A stretch of DNA of 64,000 nt from positions 3,361,501-3,425,500 of the forward strand of contig JADJRL010000003.1 of NCBI GenBank assembly GCA_016712225.1, in the 5' to 3' direction. This document shows positions 8,361-17,786 of this stretch, in pieces. The notes beneath the pieces were generated by a model that had not been told where the DNA came from, searched no databases, and worked only from the letters and a program-made list of their open reading frames with translations. Within the stretch, counting starts at the first letter, position 1; the number at the start of each line of letters is the position of its first letter. The DNA is from Candidatus Defluviibacterium haderslevense. Its GTDB lineage: Bacteria; Bacteroidota; Bacteroidia; Chitinophagales; Saprospiraceae. Both the position numbers and the translations under genes were made by a program.

Positions 8361-9560
8361 TCAATGCAATTGATCCAAGGCTTGCTTGATTCTCCGAATA
8401 GCTTCGATAATCTTCTCTTTGGATAATGAATAAGATATTCTCAAACATTGCGGAGCTCCAAATGCATCACCAGATACTACCGCTACTTTTGCTTCATGTA
8501 GTAAAAACAGAGCTAAATCTTCTGCATTGGAAATGATATGGTCTTGATTCCGCTTTCCAAAATAAAAATCAACTTCAGGCAAAATATAAAAGGCCCCATG
8601 AGGCATATTAACCTTCCAATTTGAAATTGTTTTTATTTCAGTTAATAGAAGATCTCTCCTCGCTTTAAATTCATCTCGCATTTGATAGGTAGGTGTCAAC
8701 GGTGTAGTTAGTGCCGTTAATCCCGCTTTCTGGGTGAAAGATGCAGCCCCTGAAGTAAATTGGCCTTGAATTTTAACACATGCATCTACAACTTCTTTAG
8801 GTGCTCCCATATACCCTAATCGCCAACCGGTCATCGAGAACCCTTTTGAAAAACCATTAATAGTTGCAGTCCGTTCATTCATTCCTTCTAATGAACCAAT
8901 ACTGGTATGGATTTCATCGAAAATGATATACTCATAAATTTCATCAGATACAACCAAGATATTAGGATAGGATCTTAAAACATTGCAATATGATTCTAAT
9001 TCAGATTTAGAAAATACACTACCAGTTGGGTTTGAAGGCGAAGAGAAAACCAACATTCTGGTTTTAGGACTAATAGCTTTTAGAATTGATTCTGCTTTTG
9101 GTTTAAAGTTTTGATCCACACCGGCATGGACGATGATGGGTTTTGCACCTGCTAATTTAATAATTTCATAATAAGAAACCCAATAGGGTGAAAGTAATAC
9201 GACTTCATCACCTTCTTGAAGTAAAGCAAAACACAGATTAGCAAAACTCTGCTTTGCTCCATTAGAAACAATGATTTCGGTAGGGGAGTAATTTAATGAA
9301 TTATCCCTCTTAAATTTTTCTGAGATGCTTTGTCTGAGATCCAAAGCGCCGGATACCGGAGTATACTTTGTAATTCCTGCCTGGATAGCAGCTATTGCAG
9401 AATCTTTGATATGTTGTGGTGTATCAAAATCCGGTTCGCCAAGACTTAGATTGATAATGTCAAAACCCTGGGCTGTAAGTTCACGAGCTTTTTGAGCCAT
9501 TCTTAAAGTAGCCGATTCATTCATTCCTGCTACACGATCCGCAATTTCAAATGTATTCAT
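8361..9560 (-). CDS. PLP-dependent aminotransferase, class I (aspartate aminotransferase-like)
   Basis: This encodes 399 residues from the ATG at 9560 (MNTFEIADRVAGMNESATL), the usual start of the AspC/AspB Ib subgroup. A TTG at 9587 would add nine residues with no family support. Motifs: NLSLGEPDFDTP near the N-terminus, YTPVSGALDLR, FSSPSNPTGSVFS, VVSDEIYEYI and the PLP-lysine region INGFSKGFSMTGWRLGY. A C-terminal RISYS arginine binds the substrate carboxylate. Likely reaction: amino transfer between aspartate or a related amino acid and 2-oxoglutarate. It is convergent with the lipoprotein gene at 6914-8338. Confidence 0.9.
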   Translation of the reverse strand: MNTFEIADRVAGMNESATLRMAQKARELTAQGFDIINLSLGEPDFDTPQHIKDSAIAAIQAGITKYTPVSGALDLRQSISEKFKRDNSLNYSPTEIIVSNGAKQSFANLCFALLQEGDEVVLLSPYWVSYYEIIKLAGAKPIIVHAGVDQNFKPKAESILKAISPKTRMLVFSSPSNPTGSVFSKSELESYCNVLRSYPNILVVSDEIYEYIIFDEIHTSIGSLEGMNERTATINGFSKGFSMTGWRLGYMGAPKEVVDACVKIQGQFTSGAASFTQKAGLTALTTPLTPTYQMRDEFKARRDLLLTEIKTISNWKVNMPHGAFYILPEVDFYFGKRNQDHIISNAEDLALFLLHEAKVAVVSGDAFGAPQCLRISYSLSKEKIIEAIRRIKQALDQLH

Positions 9561-9599
9561 CCAGAGGTCTTTTTTTGAATTCTGCAAAGGTCTAAATAA

Positions 9600-9635
9600 A
9601 AAAGGAAGTACCCAAAATAATGAGTACTTCCTTTT
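9600..9635 (-). terminator. Rho-independent terminator for the Omp28-like gene
   Basis: A perfect 12-bp stem (AAAAGGAAGTAC 9600-9611 with GTACTTCCTTTT 9624-9635) closes a 12-base loop. On the minus strand it lies 20 bases past the stop of the gene ending at 9655 and is followed by TTTATTTAG, giving a U-rich tail. It separates that gene from the aminotransferase downstream. Confidence 0.85.
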
Positions 9636-9654
9636 ATAATGTGATATGAATTAA

Positions 9655-11718
9655 TTAATGGCTTACAACCAATTTTTTGGTTTGTATTGCACCGTTAATA
9701 GATAATTTTACGAGATAAGTTCCAGTAGGTAAAAGATTGGTTTGAATAGGTAATTCAATGTTTCCATCCAATTGACCATATGACTTATGGGAAATGGTTT
9801 TTCCTACTAAATCATTAACTTCCATAGTTACAAAGGAAGGTTTAGCCAATTCTAATTGAATTAAAGAGATATCTGAACTTGGATTTGGACTTAGTTCTAT
9901 TACCGTAGATGGCTCAATAGTTTGGTCAACATCCAATACAATTCCATTGGCAACAGCTTCCGCAATAGAGGTCTCCGTTCCATTAATAATCTCACCATTT
10001 GGTCCATATAATAATCCTACCAATTTAATATTCTGAACTTTGAAGTTTGCCGGTACTATATATGTGTAGTTGATGAAATAACTAGAACCTTTCTTAATAG
10101 TACTGGATAAAAATCCAGGAATACCTGCATAGCCATCCAATATTGCTCGTGCAACATGATTATATGTCATTTTTGAAGCAGGTACAGGATTAGTTAACAA
10201 TTCATAACCTCCCATAGGGCCGTTTGCATTTCCTGCATATGCGTTAGCTTGGTTATAAGGTGTGCCGGTTCCTTTGACTGCATTTTCAACAATAACCATG
10301 TTAAATCTATAATCACCTGTTAGATCAGAATTAAAATCTGCTCGCACAGATATAACCAATTCTCTTTTAACGGAATCCCATCTGGCACCATTTGTTAATT
10401 TAGCAGGATTAGGTTCAGTAATTAAATTATAAAATTCTGTTTCAACAGCTAATGGGTCACTTAATGTTTTGCGGTCATTGATGATGCTTGGATATCCTGA
10501 AAATCCAGGAAATGTGGTTATCCCAGTAGCGTAAGTTGGAACCATCATCGGTTCTGTTGTACTTCCACCATGAACTGCAATTCCAATAAAATAGTCAGGG
10601 TATGTTCTGGCCATAGAATCTAAATAAACAGCACCTCTTGGGCACCATTGGCACCATGTTCCGGTAGCCTCTTCAACTACTACTTTCTTATCTGGAGCAG
10701 GAACTACTCCTAATAAATCAAGTGATTTAATATTATTTCCAGCATTGTCATCAGCCGTTCCATTTACTTTAGAAATCTCAATTTCCATAGTACTTTTTCC
10801 TGGTGTATAAAGGTAAGCAGGCAATTTGACCAAACTAAATCCCAATGATGGAATATTTAAATTGCTGATGGTAGTCGTAGTTGGTGTTCCTCCATTGACT
10901 CTAGTACTTACTTCTATAGAAGTTATTGGTGTAATACCTAAATTCCTAACATTAATTGAACCAGCACCGTTTGCACCGCTTATAAATTTTGGTTTATAAT
11001 TAATGTTAAGAACGGCTGCATCTAAATTAGGTTTTACAAATGGAATCAATTCGAAAGAGACGTCATCAACATAAAATAGTGAACCCGATCCTCTTGTATT
11101 TGAGCCTGTTATATAATTAGGGTAAATATCAATGGATGCAATGCTATTGTTTGGGTTTGCGAATTTAATAACACTGACATCATTTAACAATATTTCCCAA
11201 ACATTGTCTGTAAGATTAGCAATTAAGGTATACTTAACCCAAGTGTCAGGAGCATAATCCACCTCAACTAAATTTTCTGCTGATGCGGAACCTAGCGAAC
11301 ACCTAAATTTGGCATCGCCATCAAAATAGTTGTCAAGTGCCCAAGTAGTTCCAATTTTAGCCTTAGCTTGAAAATTGAAATAAGAAGCCTGATCCGCTAC
11401 TGTAAAAATCCACATTTCATATTTGAAAGTACCAACATTTAATTCACCTCCAAAAGGTAAAACCAAGTCTGTTGGACCTCCCGCTGCTGATCCAGCTTCT
11501 AATCTAATTGAATTTTTGCCGGAGTGTGCATTTTCATTAGTGATTAAGGCATCTTCATCAGTGCCTTCGCCATTTGCACCACTCCAAACTGTCCAGGTAG
11601 CATCGGATGCCGCAATATAATCATCCACATTATACTTCTCCATGTCGTCTTTAAAAGTTTGGGCTTGGAGTGCACCCAGAAGTATAAATGAAAAAACAAA
11701 AAGTAAAATTCTGTTCAT
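9655..11718 (-). CDS. Omp28-like secreted protein with thioredoxin-type CxxC and T9SS sorting domain
   Basis: The chosen ATG at 11718 begins the signal peptide MNRILLFVFSFILLGALQAQ and gives 687 residues; the longer frame to 11817 adds a non-signal extension. Residues ~25-235 resemble a lectin/laminin-like sandwich with a carbohydrate-type pattern (WTVWSGANGEG, FYVDDVSF). A CARDB-like strand region follows. The Omp28/thioredoxin-like part starts near 340 and contains TGTWCQWCPRGAVYLD (CxxC at about 356-359). The last ~80 residues (IELSPNPSSD to TKKLVVSH) are a type A T9SS C-terminal domain, so the protein should cross the outer membrane and be surface-attached or released. It is followed by a strong terminator. 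Function of Omp28 family members is poorly known. Confidence 0.82.
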   Translation of the reverse strand: MNRILLFVFSFILLGALQAQTFKDDMEKYNVDDYIAASDATWTVWSGANGEGTDEDALITNENAHSGKNSIRLEAGSAAGGPTDLVLPFGGELNVGTFKYEMWIFTVADQASYFNFQAKAKIGTTWALDNYFDGDAKFRCSLGSASAENLVEVDYAPDTWVKYTLIANLTDNVWEILLNDVSVIKFANPNNSIASIDIYPNYITGSNTRGSGSLFYVDDVSFELIPFVKPNLDAAVLNINYKPKFISGANGAGSINVRNLGITPITSIEVSTRVNGGTPTTTTISNLNIPSLGFSLVKLPAYLYTPGKSTMEIEISKVNGTADDNAGNNIKSLDLLGVVPAPDKKVVVEEATGTWCQWCPRGAVYLDSMARTYPDYFIGIAVHGGSTTEPMMVPTYATGITTFPGFSGYPSIINDRKTLSDPLAVETEFYNLITEPNPAKLTNGARWDSVKRELVISVRADFNSDLTGDYRFNMVIVENAVKGTGTPYNQANAYAGNANGPMGGYELLTNPVPASKMTYNHVARAILDGYAGIPGFLSSTIKKGSSYFINYTYIVPANFKVQNIKLVGLLYGPNGEIINGTETSIAEAVANGIVLDVDQTIEPSTVIELSPNPSSDISLIQLELAKPSFVTMEVNDLVGKTISHKSYGQLDGNIELPIQTNLLPTGTYLVKLSINGAIQTKKLVVSH

Positions 11719-11750
11719 ATTTAATAATAATTTAATGATGAATAATGTGC

Positions 11751-11784
11751 CAAATATAACATTTAAATAACAAATAAGCCCAAA
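11751..11784 (-). promoter_or_regulatory. Candidate Bacteroidota promoter for the Omp28-like gene
   Basis: The minus strand has TATATTTG (plus coordinates 11751-11758), matching the TAnnTTTG -7 element, with TTTG (11781-11784) 22 bases upstream; the usual spacing is 19-21. The start codon lies 33 bases downstream of the -7 element. The spacing is slightly long, so this is a candidate only. Confidence 0.4.
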
Positions 11785-11888
11785 AATTAAATTCCACCAA
11801 TTTTTCGCAATTGGCATTGGGTATTAAGTGATAATCTACAAGGGGAATAGTTAATCAGATAATGCCTGACAAATGTCCCCAAGATAAA

Positions 11889-13946
11889 TCATTTAATGAC
11901 GATCATTTTACGAGGCAATCCTGAGGTTTTTGAATCACTTATGTTGTAATAGTAAATTCCTGACTTCCAGTTTGATACATTTATTTTTGAACTTGTTTGA
12001 CCAACTTTTAATAATTGCATGTCAGTGTTGTATCCATTAACATCGTAAATTTTTAAAATCATATGGTCAGTTGGAATAGGTGAATAAGAAATTGTTGTTT
12101 CTTCACTTACAGGATTTGGAATATTTTGACCCAATTCGAGTCGACTTGCTTGCAAATCAAAATCCGTCGAAGAGATAATTCCATGAAACCAATTATAAAT
12201 CAATTTTATAAGTTCTTTTCTTGTAGCTATTGATAATTGTTCTACCCCAGGAGCCAACCAATATGTTTTGTAATTGGGACCCTGATTTCGAATGGCTGCA
12301 CAGTTTGTGCCATTTAATAATCCATTGTAATTATGCGTAGCCACACCTGTTCCAAATACTTTTAAACGATCCGGAAAAAAATAAGTGGAAGTGTAATAAG
12401 CAGTTAAGGTACTTTGCAGCTCATTTCCAAATAATGCATCGGTTTTCACTGGTGTAAATCTAGTTAATGTGCTTGCTCCGTCATCTACATAGTCTACACC
12501 CATGATTTGGGTGGCCAGATCTTGAGCTTCTTCATTAGCATAAGTGTTAGAGGTTCCCTGATCAAAGGTAGCCCAAGCAACGTCTTGACCCGATATCATG
12601 ATATTTCCACCAGATTCAGCAAAAGTTTTTAATGTTGTAGAAAGTTCTGAAGTTAAAGCTGGAAAACTCCATCCGGCATTAAAATAAATGTGTTTTATTC
12701 CATCCATGGCCTTATCTTTTACAGCATTTTTCAAGATGGATTCTGTACCATGACCATAAGTAGTGCCATTAGCTAAGTTAAAACCTTCATCGTATTGTGT
12801 TTTCCAATCAATTGGATGTTTCTTTCCATCACCGGTAGCTGAACTATTATGTACAACTAAGTCGGAGATTCCTGAAATGACATACATTCGGTTATTGATA
12901 GGGGCGATATTTGGATTTGTTGCGGAATAAACACTAAGAGTATAAGTTGATACCGCAGGCGTTATACCGGGCTCAATATTCACGATTACCTTTAAAGTTT
13001 TTCCTGCTTCTACACTTACAGTGGCCTCATCTATATAAGTTTGAGATCCGATGGCCATTGATTTTTTCCAATTGGAAGGTTGATCTGAATTTAATTTAAT
13101 AGATAATGATTCTGTTTGTGAATTTTTATTCAAATATTCATATTCAAATGTTGTTGATTTAGTTGCCGCTAAATTTTTTACCACAGTAGTTGGTCTGTTT
13201 TGTGTGATAATAGCAGGGTCGAAAGTTGACCCGATATTTAAGACTTCTTTGGTATCATTATTTTGTACAAAAGCTATTACTTCTAATTTGTCTAGTTGGA
13301 GGGAAGCATCTTCTGAGTATGTATATTCTTGAATCACAGTACTTCCTTTATCAGCTAATGTAATTGCTTGCCCATTAACGTCTGGAAGCATTTTACGCAT
13401 GACGTTGGGAAATTCTTTTTCACCGTTTGCTGCTGGAACGGGAAGGGTTACTAATTTTTCTATAATCACAGTTTGTAAGGTAAAGTCTCCAGTTGGTTTA
13501 TCACCCACAGTATTTACTTTTACAATAATTTTTCGTTCTGAACCCAAATCAGACCAACTAACATCTAGAGAAATGGGACTCGTTTCCGATTGAACTTGAT
13601 CAATGTCTGCTTGTGAAAAAGAGCTTGGTCCTCCATTTTTTACATTGCCATTTAACCTCACATCAGGTACTCCACTAACTTCATAGAACATAGTTCGATC
13701 CGTTTGAGTAGGGACATCATAGAGATAAAACGGATCCGTGTTGGATGGCCACCAAGGATGATATGAAATATGTCTGACAACTGAGGCATTGGGAATAATC
13801 AGGTCTGCTTGGAATCCAGGATTTTGTTGGGCGCAAGGGCCACATGATGTATTGGTAAAATGTTCGAATAATACATATTTTGGTGCTTGAGCGATCACTA
13901 ATGCATGTATTAATAATAGACTAGAAAGGAGTAAAAGTTTTTTCAT
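11889..13946 (-). CDS. Omp28-like secreted thioredoxin-fold protein with T9SS sorting domain
   Basis: This 685-residue protein has the signal peptide MKKLLLLSSLLLIHALVIAQ. Directly after it comes the thioredoxin-like segment KYVLFEHFTNTSCGPCAQQ, with CGPC at residues 35-38, the classical thioredoxin active-site spacing. Omp28-type features continue to about residue 260, followed by Ig-like or other beta domains (PTTVVKNLAATKS onward) and a region with ISGQDVAWA that suggests a flavodoxin/glutamine-amidotransferase-like fold. The last ~75 residues (LGQNIPNPVSEETTISYS to RKMIVIK) are a T9SS sorting domain. It resembles the neighbouring gene at 9655-11718 in general plan but has its CxxC at the opposite end. 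Likely surface-exposed; any redox activity is inferred. Confidence 0.82.
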   Translation of the reverse strand: MKKLLLLSSLLLIHALVIAQAPKYVLFEHFTNTSCGPCAQQNPGFQADLIIPNASVVRHISYHPWWPSNTDPFYLYDVPTQTDRTMFYEVSGVPDVRLNGNVKNGGPSSFSQADIDQVQSETSPISLDVSWSDLGSERKIIVKVNTVGDKPTGDFTLQTVIIEKLVTLPVPAANGEKEFPNVMRKMLPDVNGQAITLADKGSTVIQEYTYSEDASLQLDKLEVIAFVQNNDTKEVLNIGSTFDPAIITQNRPTTVVKNLAATKSTTFEYEYLNKNSQTESLSIKLNSDQPSNWKKSMAIGSQTYIDEATVSVEAGKTLKVIVNIEPGITPAVSTYTLSVYSATNPNIAPINNRMYVISGISDLVVHNSSATGDGKKHPIDWKTQYDEGFNLANGTTYGHGTESILKNAVKDKAMDGIKHIYFNAGWSFPALTSELSTTLKTFAESGGNIMISGQDVAWATFDQGTSNTYANEEAQDLATQIMGVDYVDDGASTLTRFTPVKTDALFGNELQSTLTAYYTSTYFFPDRLKVFGTGVATHNYNGLLNGTNCAAIRNQGPNYKTYWLAPGVEQLSIATRKELIKLIYNWFHGIISSTDFDLQASRLELGQNIPNPVSEETTISYSPIPTDHMILKIYDVNGYNTDMQLLKVGQTSSKINVSNWKSGIYYYNISDSKTSGLPRKMIVIK

Positions 13947-13965
13947 GTTGTTTGTTTTATGAAAT

Positions 13966-13973
13966 CAAATCTA
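13966..13973 (-). promoter_or_regulatory. Candidate -7 element
   Basis: The minus strand reads TAGATTTG, a perfect TAnnTTTG match, 19 bases before the start codon at 13946. No clear TTTG lies 19-21 bases further upstream, so only half of the consensus promoter is present. Confidence 0.35.
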
Positions 13974-14295
13974 GACAATTATTAGCTAAATGGTATTGGA
14001 TTATCATAATTAACACATTGTGTAAATCAGTAATATATAATCGTTTTATTATATGTATATTATAAATATAGTTATCAATTAATATAAATATAGCTTTAAA
14101 AATGTCATGATAAAATGGTTGTAAGTAAATGGATGCGTAACAGAGCTTTGCTTTTTTGTTTGGAACTATCTATTTATGCTTAATAGATGTCTTTAATGAT
14201 TTATGATTTTAGACCTAAAATGAAGTTTATTCCAAGTATGGAATACTCTAATTCAAGCGAAATGTTTATTTAAAAAGAGCTAAGTATTAAATGAA

Positions 14296-14342
14296 AAGAC
14301 CAATTGCATTTTCATTTGAAATGATGAAATACAATTGGTCTT
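14296..14342 (-). terminator. Terminator behind the cysteine-rich repeat gene
   Basis: An 11-bp perfect stem (AAGACCAATTG 14296-14306 and CAATTGGTCTT 14332-14342) lies 39 bases past the stop at 14382 on the minus strand. Part of the 25-base interior can pair further (TTTCAT with ATGAAA). The strand leaves the stem into TTCATTTAAT, a moderately U-rich tail. Confidence 0.75.
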
Positions 14343-14381
14343 AGTTTAGAAAAAACAAACTAAATCAAAACTTTAATTTTT

Positions 14382-17300
14382 TTATTTTAATATTTTGAAA
14401 TATTTATTTTTGTTATCATAATTAGTATGCAGAATATAAACACCTTCTTTCCATTCTTTACTTGATATTCTTATTACATGTGCATCTCTGCTTAAAACTT
14501 CTACAGGTATGTGGCTTCCTTTAACATCATAGATCTTGAATTGGAACGTTTCAGGGAAACTTACATTGGACTGAATGAGAACTTCTCCTGATGATAAGCC
14601 TTGTGTTGGAATAATTTCACCCAAAGAAAATCCGCCAGGTGTTGTTGTAAAGCAAATGAGCGGTTTGAATTCTATAGCCTTACAGCATCTTTCATTATCG
14701 TTTTCACATATTTTAATAAAATCATAAGTATTGCCGCTGCGTTTGAAATTAGGAATTGTCAATGGAAGGGAAGAATAAGGATAAAACCCGATAGATCCAT
14801 TACGATCATAAACATCAAATCCTACACCTTTTGTACCCTTATGTTTAAAATCAATACGCAATGAATATTGACCTTGACCAGTACACTCTATTGGAGTGGC
14901 TAACAATTCATAAATTTCACAAGTTTCTTCTTTGTTGCAACAAATTTTTCCCAACGACTTTCCAACCTTACATAATTTGTTTTTGTAATCTGTAATTACA
15001 AATTCATAATTAGTGGTACAGTCGCCTTCAAAAGGACCTAGTTTAATAGGTAATTTAGCAAATGCAAATCGACCATAGTTTTTACCATTACCGGTTATAT
15101 CAAAACTATCACTTGTATTTTTGAACAAGAAATTGATGGTAACATAAAATTGCTTGTGGTCATTACAATCGGAAGGTTTGACTTCTAATTCATATAATTT
15201 ACAATCACCTTGTTGCTCACAACATACTTTTCCAACTTGAACACTTGAATTACAACGTTCATTTTTGCAGTCTACCACAACGAATTCATATTCTGTGGTA
15301 CAGTCGCCTTTAAGTGGTCCAATTTTGATCGGAAGATTAGCATATGAGAATTCTCCATAATCATGTCCATTTCCTCTGACTCTGAAACAATCCGAAGTAT
15401 TGTCGTGATCAAATTTCAAATATATATAAAACTGACCTTCTTTGCAGTCTGTACGTTCCCAGTGAATTTCACCAATTTTGCAATCACCCTGTTGTTCACA
15501 GCACACTTTTCCAACCTGGACACTTGAATTACAATGTTCATTTTTGCAGTCTACTACAACGAACTCATATTCTGTAGTGCAATCGCCCTTCAGTGGACCT
15601 ATTTTGATCGGAAGATTCGCATATGAGAATTCACCATAATCATGTCCGTTCCCCTTGACTCTGAAACAATCAGAAGTATTGCTATGATCAAAGCTCAGTG
15701 TTATGTAAAATTGACCTTCTTTACAGTCTGATTTTTCCCATTTAATATCGCCAAGTTTACAATCACCTTGTTGTTCACAACACACTTTACCAACTTGAAC
15801 GCTTGAATTACAACGTTCATTTTTGCAATCCACTACTACGAATTCATATTCAGTAGTACAATCACCTTTAAGTGGTCCTATTTTGATTGGTAGGTTAGCA
15901 TATGAGAACTCACCATAATCATGTCCATTTCCTTTGACTCTGAAACAGTCCGAAGTATTGGCATGATCAAATTTTAAATAAATATAAAATTGTCCTTCTT
16001 TGCAATCAGTTCGCTCCCATTTAATATCGCCAAGTTTACAATCACCTTGTTGTTCACAACACACTTTGCCAACCTGAACGCTTGAATTACAACGTTCATT
16101 TTTGCAATCCACTACTACGAATTCATATTCAGTAGTACAATCACCTTTAAGTGGTCCTATTTTGATTGGTAGGTTAGCATATGAGAACTCACCATAATCA
16201 TGTCCATTTCCTTTGACTCTGAAACAGTCCGAAGTATTGGCATGATCAAATTTTAAATAAATATAAAATTGTCCTTCTTTGCAATCAGTTCGCTCCCATT
16301 TGATATCACCAAGTTTACAATCGCCTTGTTGCTCACAACACACTTTTCCAACTTGAACACTTGAAGAACAATGTTCATTTTTACAATCGACGACAACAAA
16401 TTCATATTCAGTTGTGCAATCACCTTTAAGCGGTCCTATTTTGATCGGAAGATTGGCATAAGAGAATTCACCATAAACATGTCCATTTCCTTTGACTCTG
16501 AAACAGTCAGAAGTATTGGTATGATTAAAGTTTAGAGAGATGTAGAATTGCCCCTCCTTACATTCTGATTTTTCCCATCTAATATCACCTAAATCGCAAT
16601 CACCTTGTTGCTCACAGCACACTTTACCAACCTGTACACTTGAAGAGCAGTGTTCATTTTTACAATCTACAACCACGAATTCATACTCGGTTGTGCAATC
16701 GCCCTTAAGTGGGCCTATTTTGATCGGAAGATTAGCATAAGAGAATTCACCATAATCATGTCCATTTCCTTTGACTCTGAAACAATCAGAAGTTCTGGCA
16801 TGATCAAAGTTTAAAGAGATATAGAATTGGCCCTCCTTACATTCTGATTTTTCCCATCTAATATCACCTAATTCGCAATCACCTTGTTGTTCACAACAGA
16901 TTTTTTCAATTGTAGTATCAATTGCACAATGTTCATTGTTCTTATCCCTAAATATAAATTCATAGTGGGTACTGCAATCTGCATTTACCGGACCTACTTT
17001 AACTGGAAGTTGAGAATATGCAAAAGTGCCATATGATGTACCATTTCCTTTTACATTGAATGAATCCGAGCCACCAGAATGATTAAATTTAAAATAAATA
17101 TAAACTTGATTATTTGAATCACATTTGGTTTTCTCAAAGACTAAATGAGACATTTCACAAGTGTCGCTTGATTCACAACAAACTACACCCAATCCTATAT
17201 CTGCTGCACAAAGTTCTTTGACACAATCACGCACCACAAATCCATAATTAGTTTCACAATTGCCTTTTAAAGGTCCAATTTTAATGGGAAGATTTGCATA

Positions 17301-17786
17301 ATTGAAGGTGCCATAATGAACCCCATTTCCATTGACATTAAAACAATCAGAAGTATTATGATGATTGAAATTCAAAGAAACGTAAAAGTTCGCTTCGGAA
17401 TTACATTCTCCCTTTTCAATTCGTAGGTCGTCTATTAAACAATCTTTGGTTTCGCAACATTTTTTGCCAAGGACGGTGTCGAGTCTACATCTTTCGTTAT
17501 TACAATCAAAAAGAACGAATTCATAATTAGTGGTACAATCTCCGGCAAGTGGCCCTATGGTTATTGGCAAATCAATATATTTGAAAGTGCCATAATTGTG
17601 CCCTCCACCTTTGACTATGAAACATTCACTGGTGTTTGCATGCTTAAAATCTATTTCAACAAAAAATTTCTTATCCTGATTGCAATTAGAAACTGTCAAT
17701 TGCAGATCGGAAAGTTCGCAGGTTTGAGCAAAACTGTTAGCTGAAAATACCAATATTAATAAGAGAGAATAGTAGATTTTTTTCAT
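14382..17786 (-). CDS. Secreted protein of eleven cysteine-rich ~93-residue repeats with T9SS sorting domain
   Basis: This 1134-residue protein has a signal peptide (residues 1-21, ending FAQ). From Cys23 to about residue 1035 it is made of eleven repeats. The core unit reads C-K-L-G-D-I-K-W near its start, then DCFRVKGNGHDYGEFSYANL, PIKIGPLKGDCTTEYEFVV, and ends GKVCCEQQGD. Each core unit has eight cysteines at fixed spots (1, 13, 32, 61, 72, 77, 87, 88), which suggests four disulfides per unit. Repeats 4-9 are exactly 93 residues; 1-3, 10 and 11 diverge. The last ~85 residues (GEIIPTQGLSSGEV to NKYFKILK) form a T9SS sorting domain. I do not recognise the repeat family. A structural or adhesive cell-surface fibre is the simplest reading. 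Confidence 0.88.
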   Translation of the reverse strand: MKKIYYSLLLILVFSANSFAQTCELSDLQLTVSNCNQDKKFFVEIDFKHANTSECFIVKGGGHNYGTFKYIDLPITIGPLAGDCTTNYEFVLFDCNNERCRLDTVLGKKCCETKDCLIDDLRIEKGECNSEANFYVSLNFNHHNTSDCFNVNGNGVHYGTFNYANLPIKIGPLKGNCETNYGFVVRDCVKELCAADIGLGVVCCESSDTCEMSHLVFEKTKCDSNNQVYIYFKFNHSGGSDSFNVKGNGTSYGTFAYSQLPVKVGPVNADCSTHYEFIFRDKNNEHCAIDTTIEKICCEQQGDCELGDIRWEKSECKEGQFYISLNFDHARTSDCFRVKGNGHDYGEFSYANLPIKIGPLKGDCTTEYEFVVVDCKNEHCSSSVQVGKVCCEQQGDCDLGDIRWEKSECKEGQFYISLNFNHTNTSDCFRVKGNGHVYGEFSYANLPIKIGPLKGDCTTEYEFVVVDCKNEHCSSSVQVGKVCCEQQGDCKLGDIKWERTDCKEGQFYIYLKFDHANTSDCFRVKGNGHDYGEFSYANLPIKIGPLKGDCTTEYEFVVVDCKNERCNSSVQVGKVCCEQQGDCKLGDIKWERTDCKEGQFYIYLKFDHANTSDCFRVKGNGHDYGEFSYANLPIKIGPLKGDCTTEYEFVVVDCKNERCNSSVQVGKVCCEQQGDCKLGDIKWEKSDCKEGQFYITLSFDHSNTSDCFRVKGNGHDYGEFSYANLPIKIGPLKGDCTTEYEFVVVDCKNEHCNSSVQVGKVCCEQQGDCKIGEIHWERTDCKEGQFYIYLKFDHDNTSDCFRVRGNGHDYGEFSYANLPIKIGPLKGDCTTEYEFVVVDCKNERCNSSVQVGKVCCEQQGDCKLYELEVKPSDCNDHKQFYVTINFLFKNTSDSFDITGNGKNYGRFAFAKLPIKLGPFEGDCTTNYEFVITDYKNKLCKVGKSLGKICCNKEETCEIYELLATPIECTGQGQYSLRIDFKHKGTKGVGFDVYDRNGSIGFYPYSSLPLTIPNFKRSGNTYDFIKICENDNERCCKAIEFKPLICFTTTPGGFSLGEIIPTQGLSSGEVLIQSNVSFPETFQFKIYDVKGSHIPVEVLSRDAHVIRISSKEWKEGVYILHTNYDNKNKYFKILK
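14690..17720 (-). repeat. Eleven tandem ~279-bp coding repeats
   Basis: Repeat 1 begins at the TGC codon 17720. Repeats 4-9 run from 16877 down to 15204 as six units of exactly 279 bp. Repeats 6 (16319-16041) and 7 (16040-15762) encode the same 93 residues and differ at only a few bases, while outer units are much more diverged. Such an array is prone to expansion, contraction and assembly collapse. Confidence 0.9.

Larger units (their letters stand above)
13947..14381. other. 435-bp intergenic stretch
   Basis: This AT-rich gap separates two same-strand genes. It holds the promoter candidate at 13966-13973 next to the right end of the Omp28-like gene, and the terminator at 14296-14342 behind the repeat-protein gene. 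I see no coding pattern or RNA gene in the remaining ~300 bases. Confidence 0.6.

Noticed and set aside
9561..9587. TTG-started extension of the aminotransferase
   Set aside because: The ATG at 9560 gives the normal family start and length.
11719..11817. N-terminal extension of the Omp28-like gene
   Set aside because: It precedes a clean signal peptide starting at 11718, and the promoter candidate lies inside the extension.
14690..17720. Regular repeats that could suggest a CRISPR array
   Set aside because: Units are 279 bp, coding and in one open frame with no spacers; they are protein repeats.
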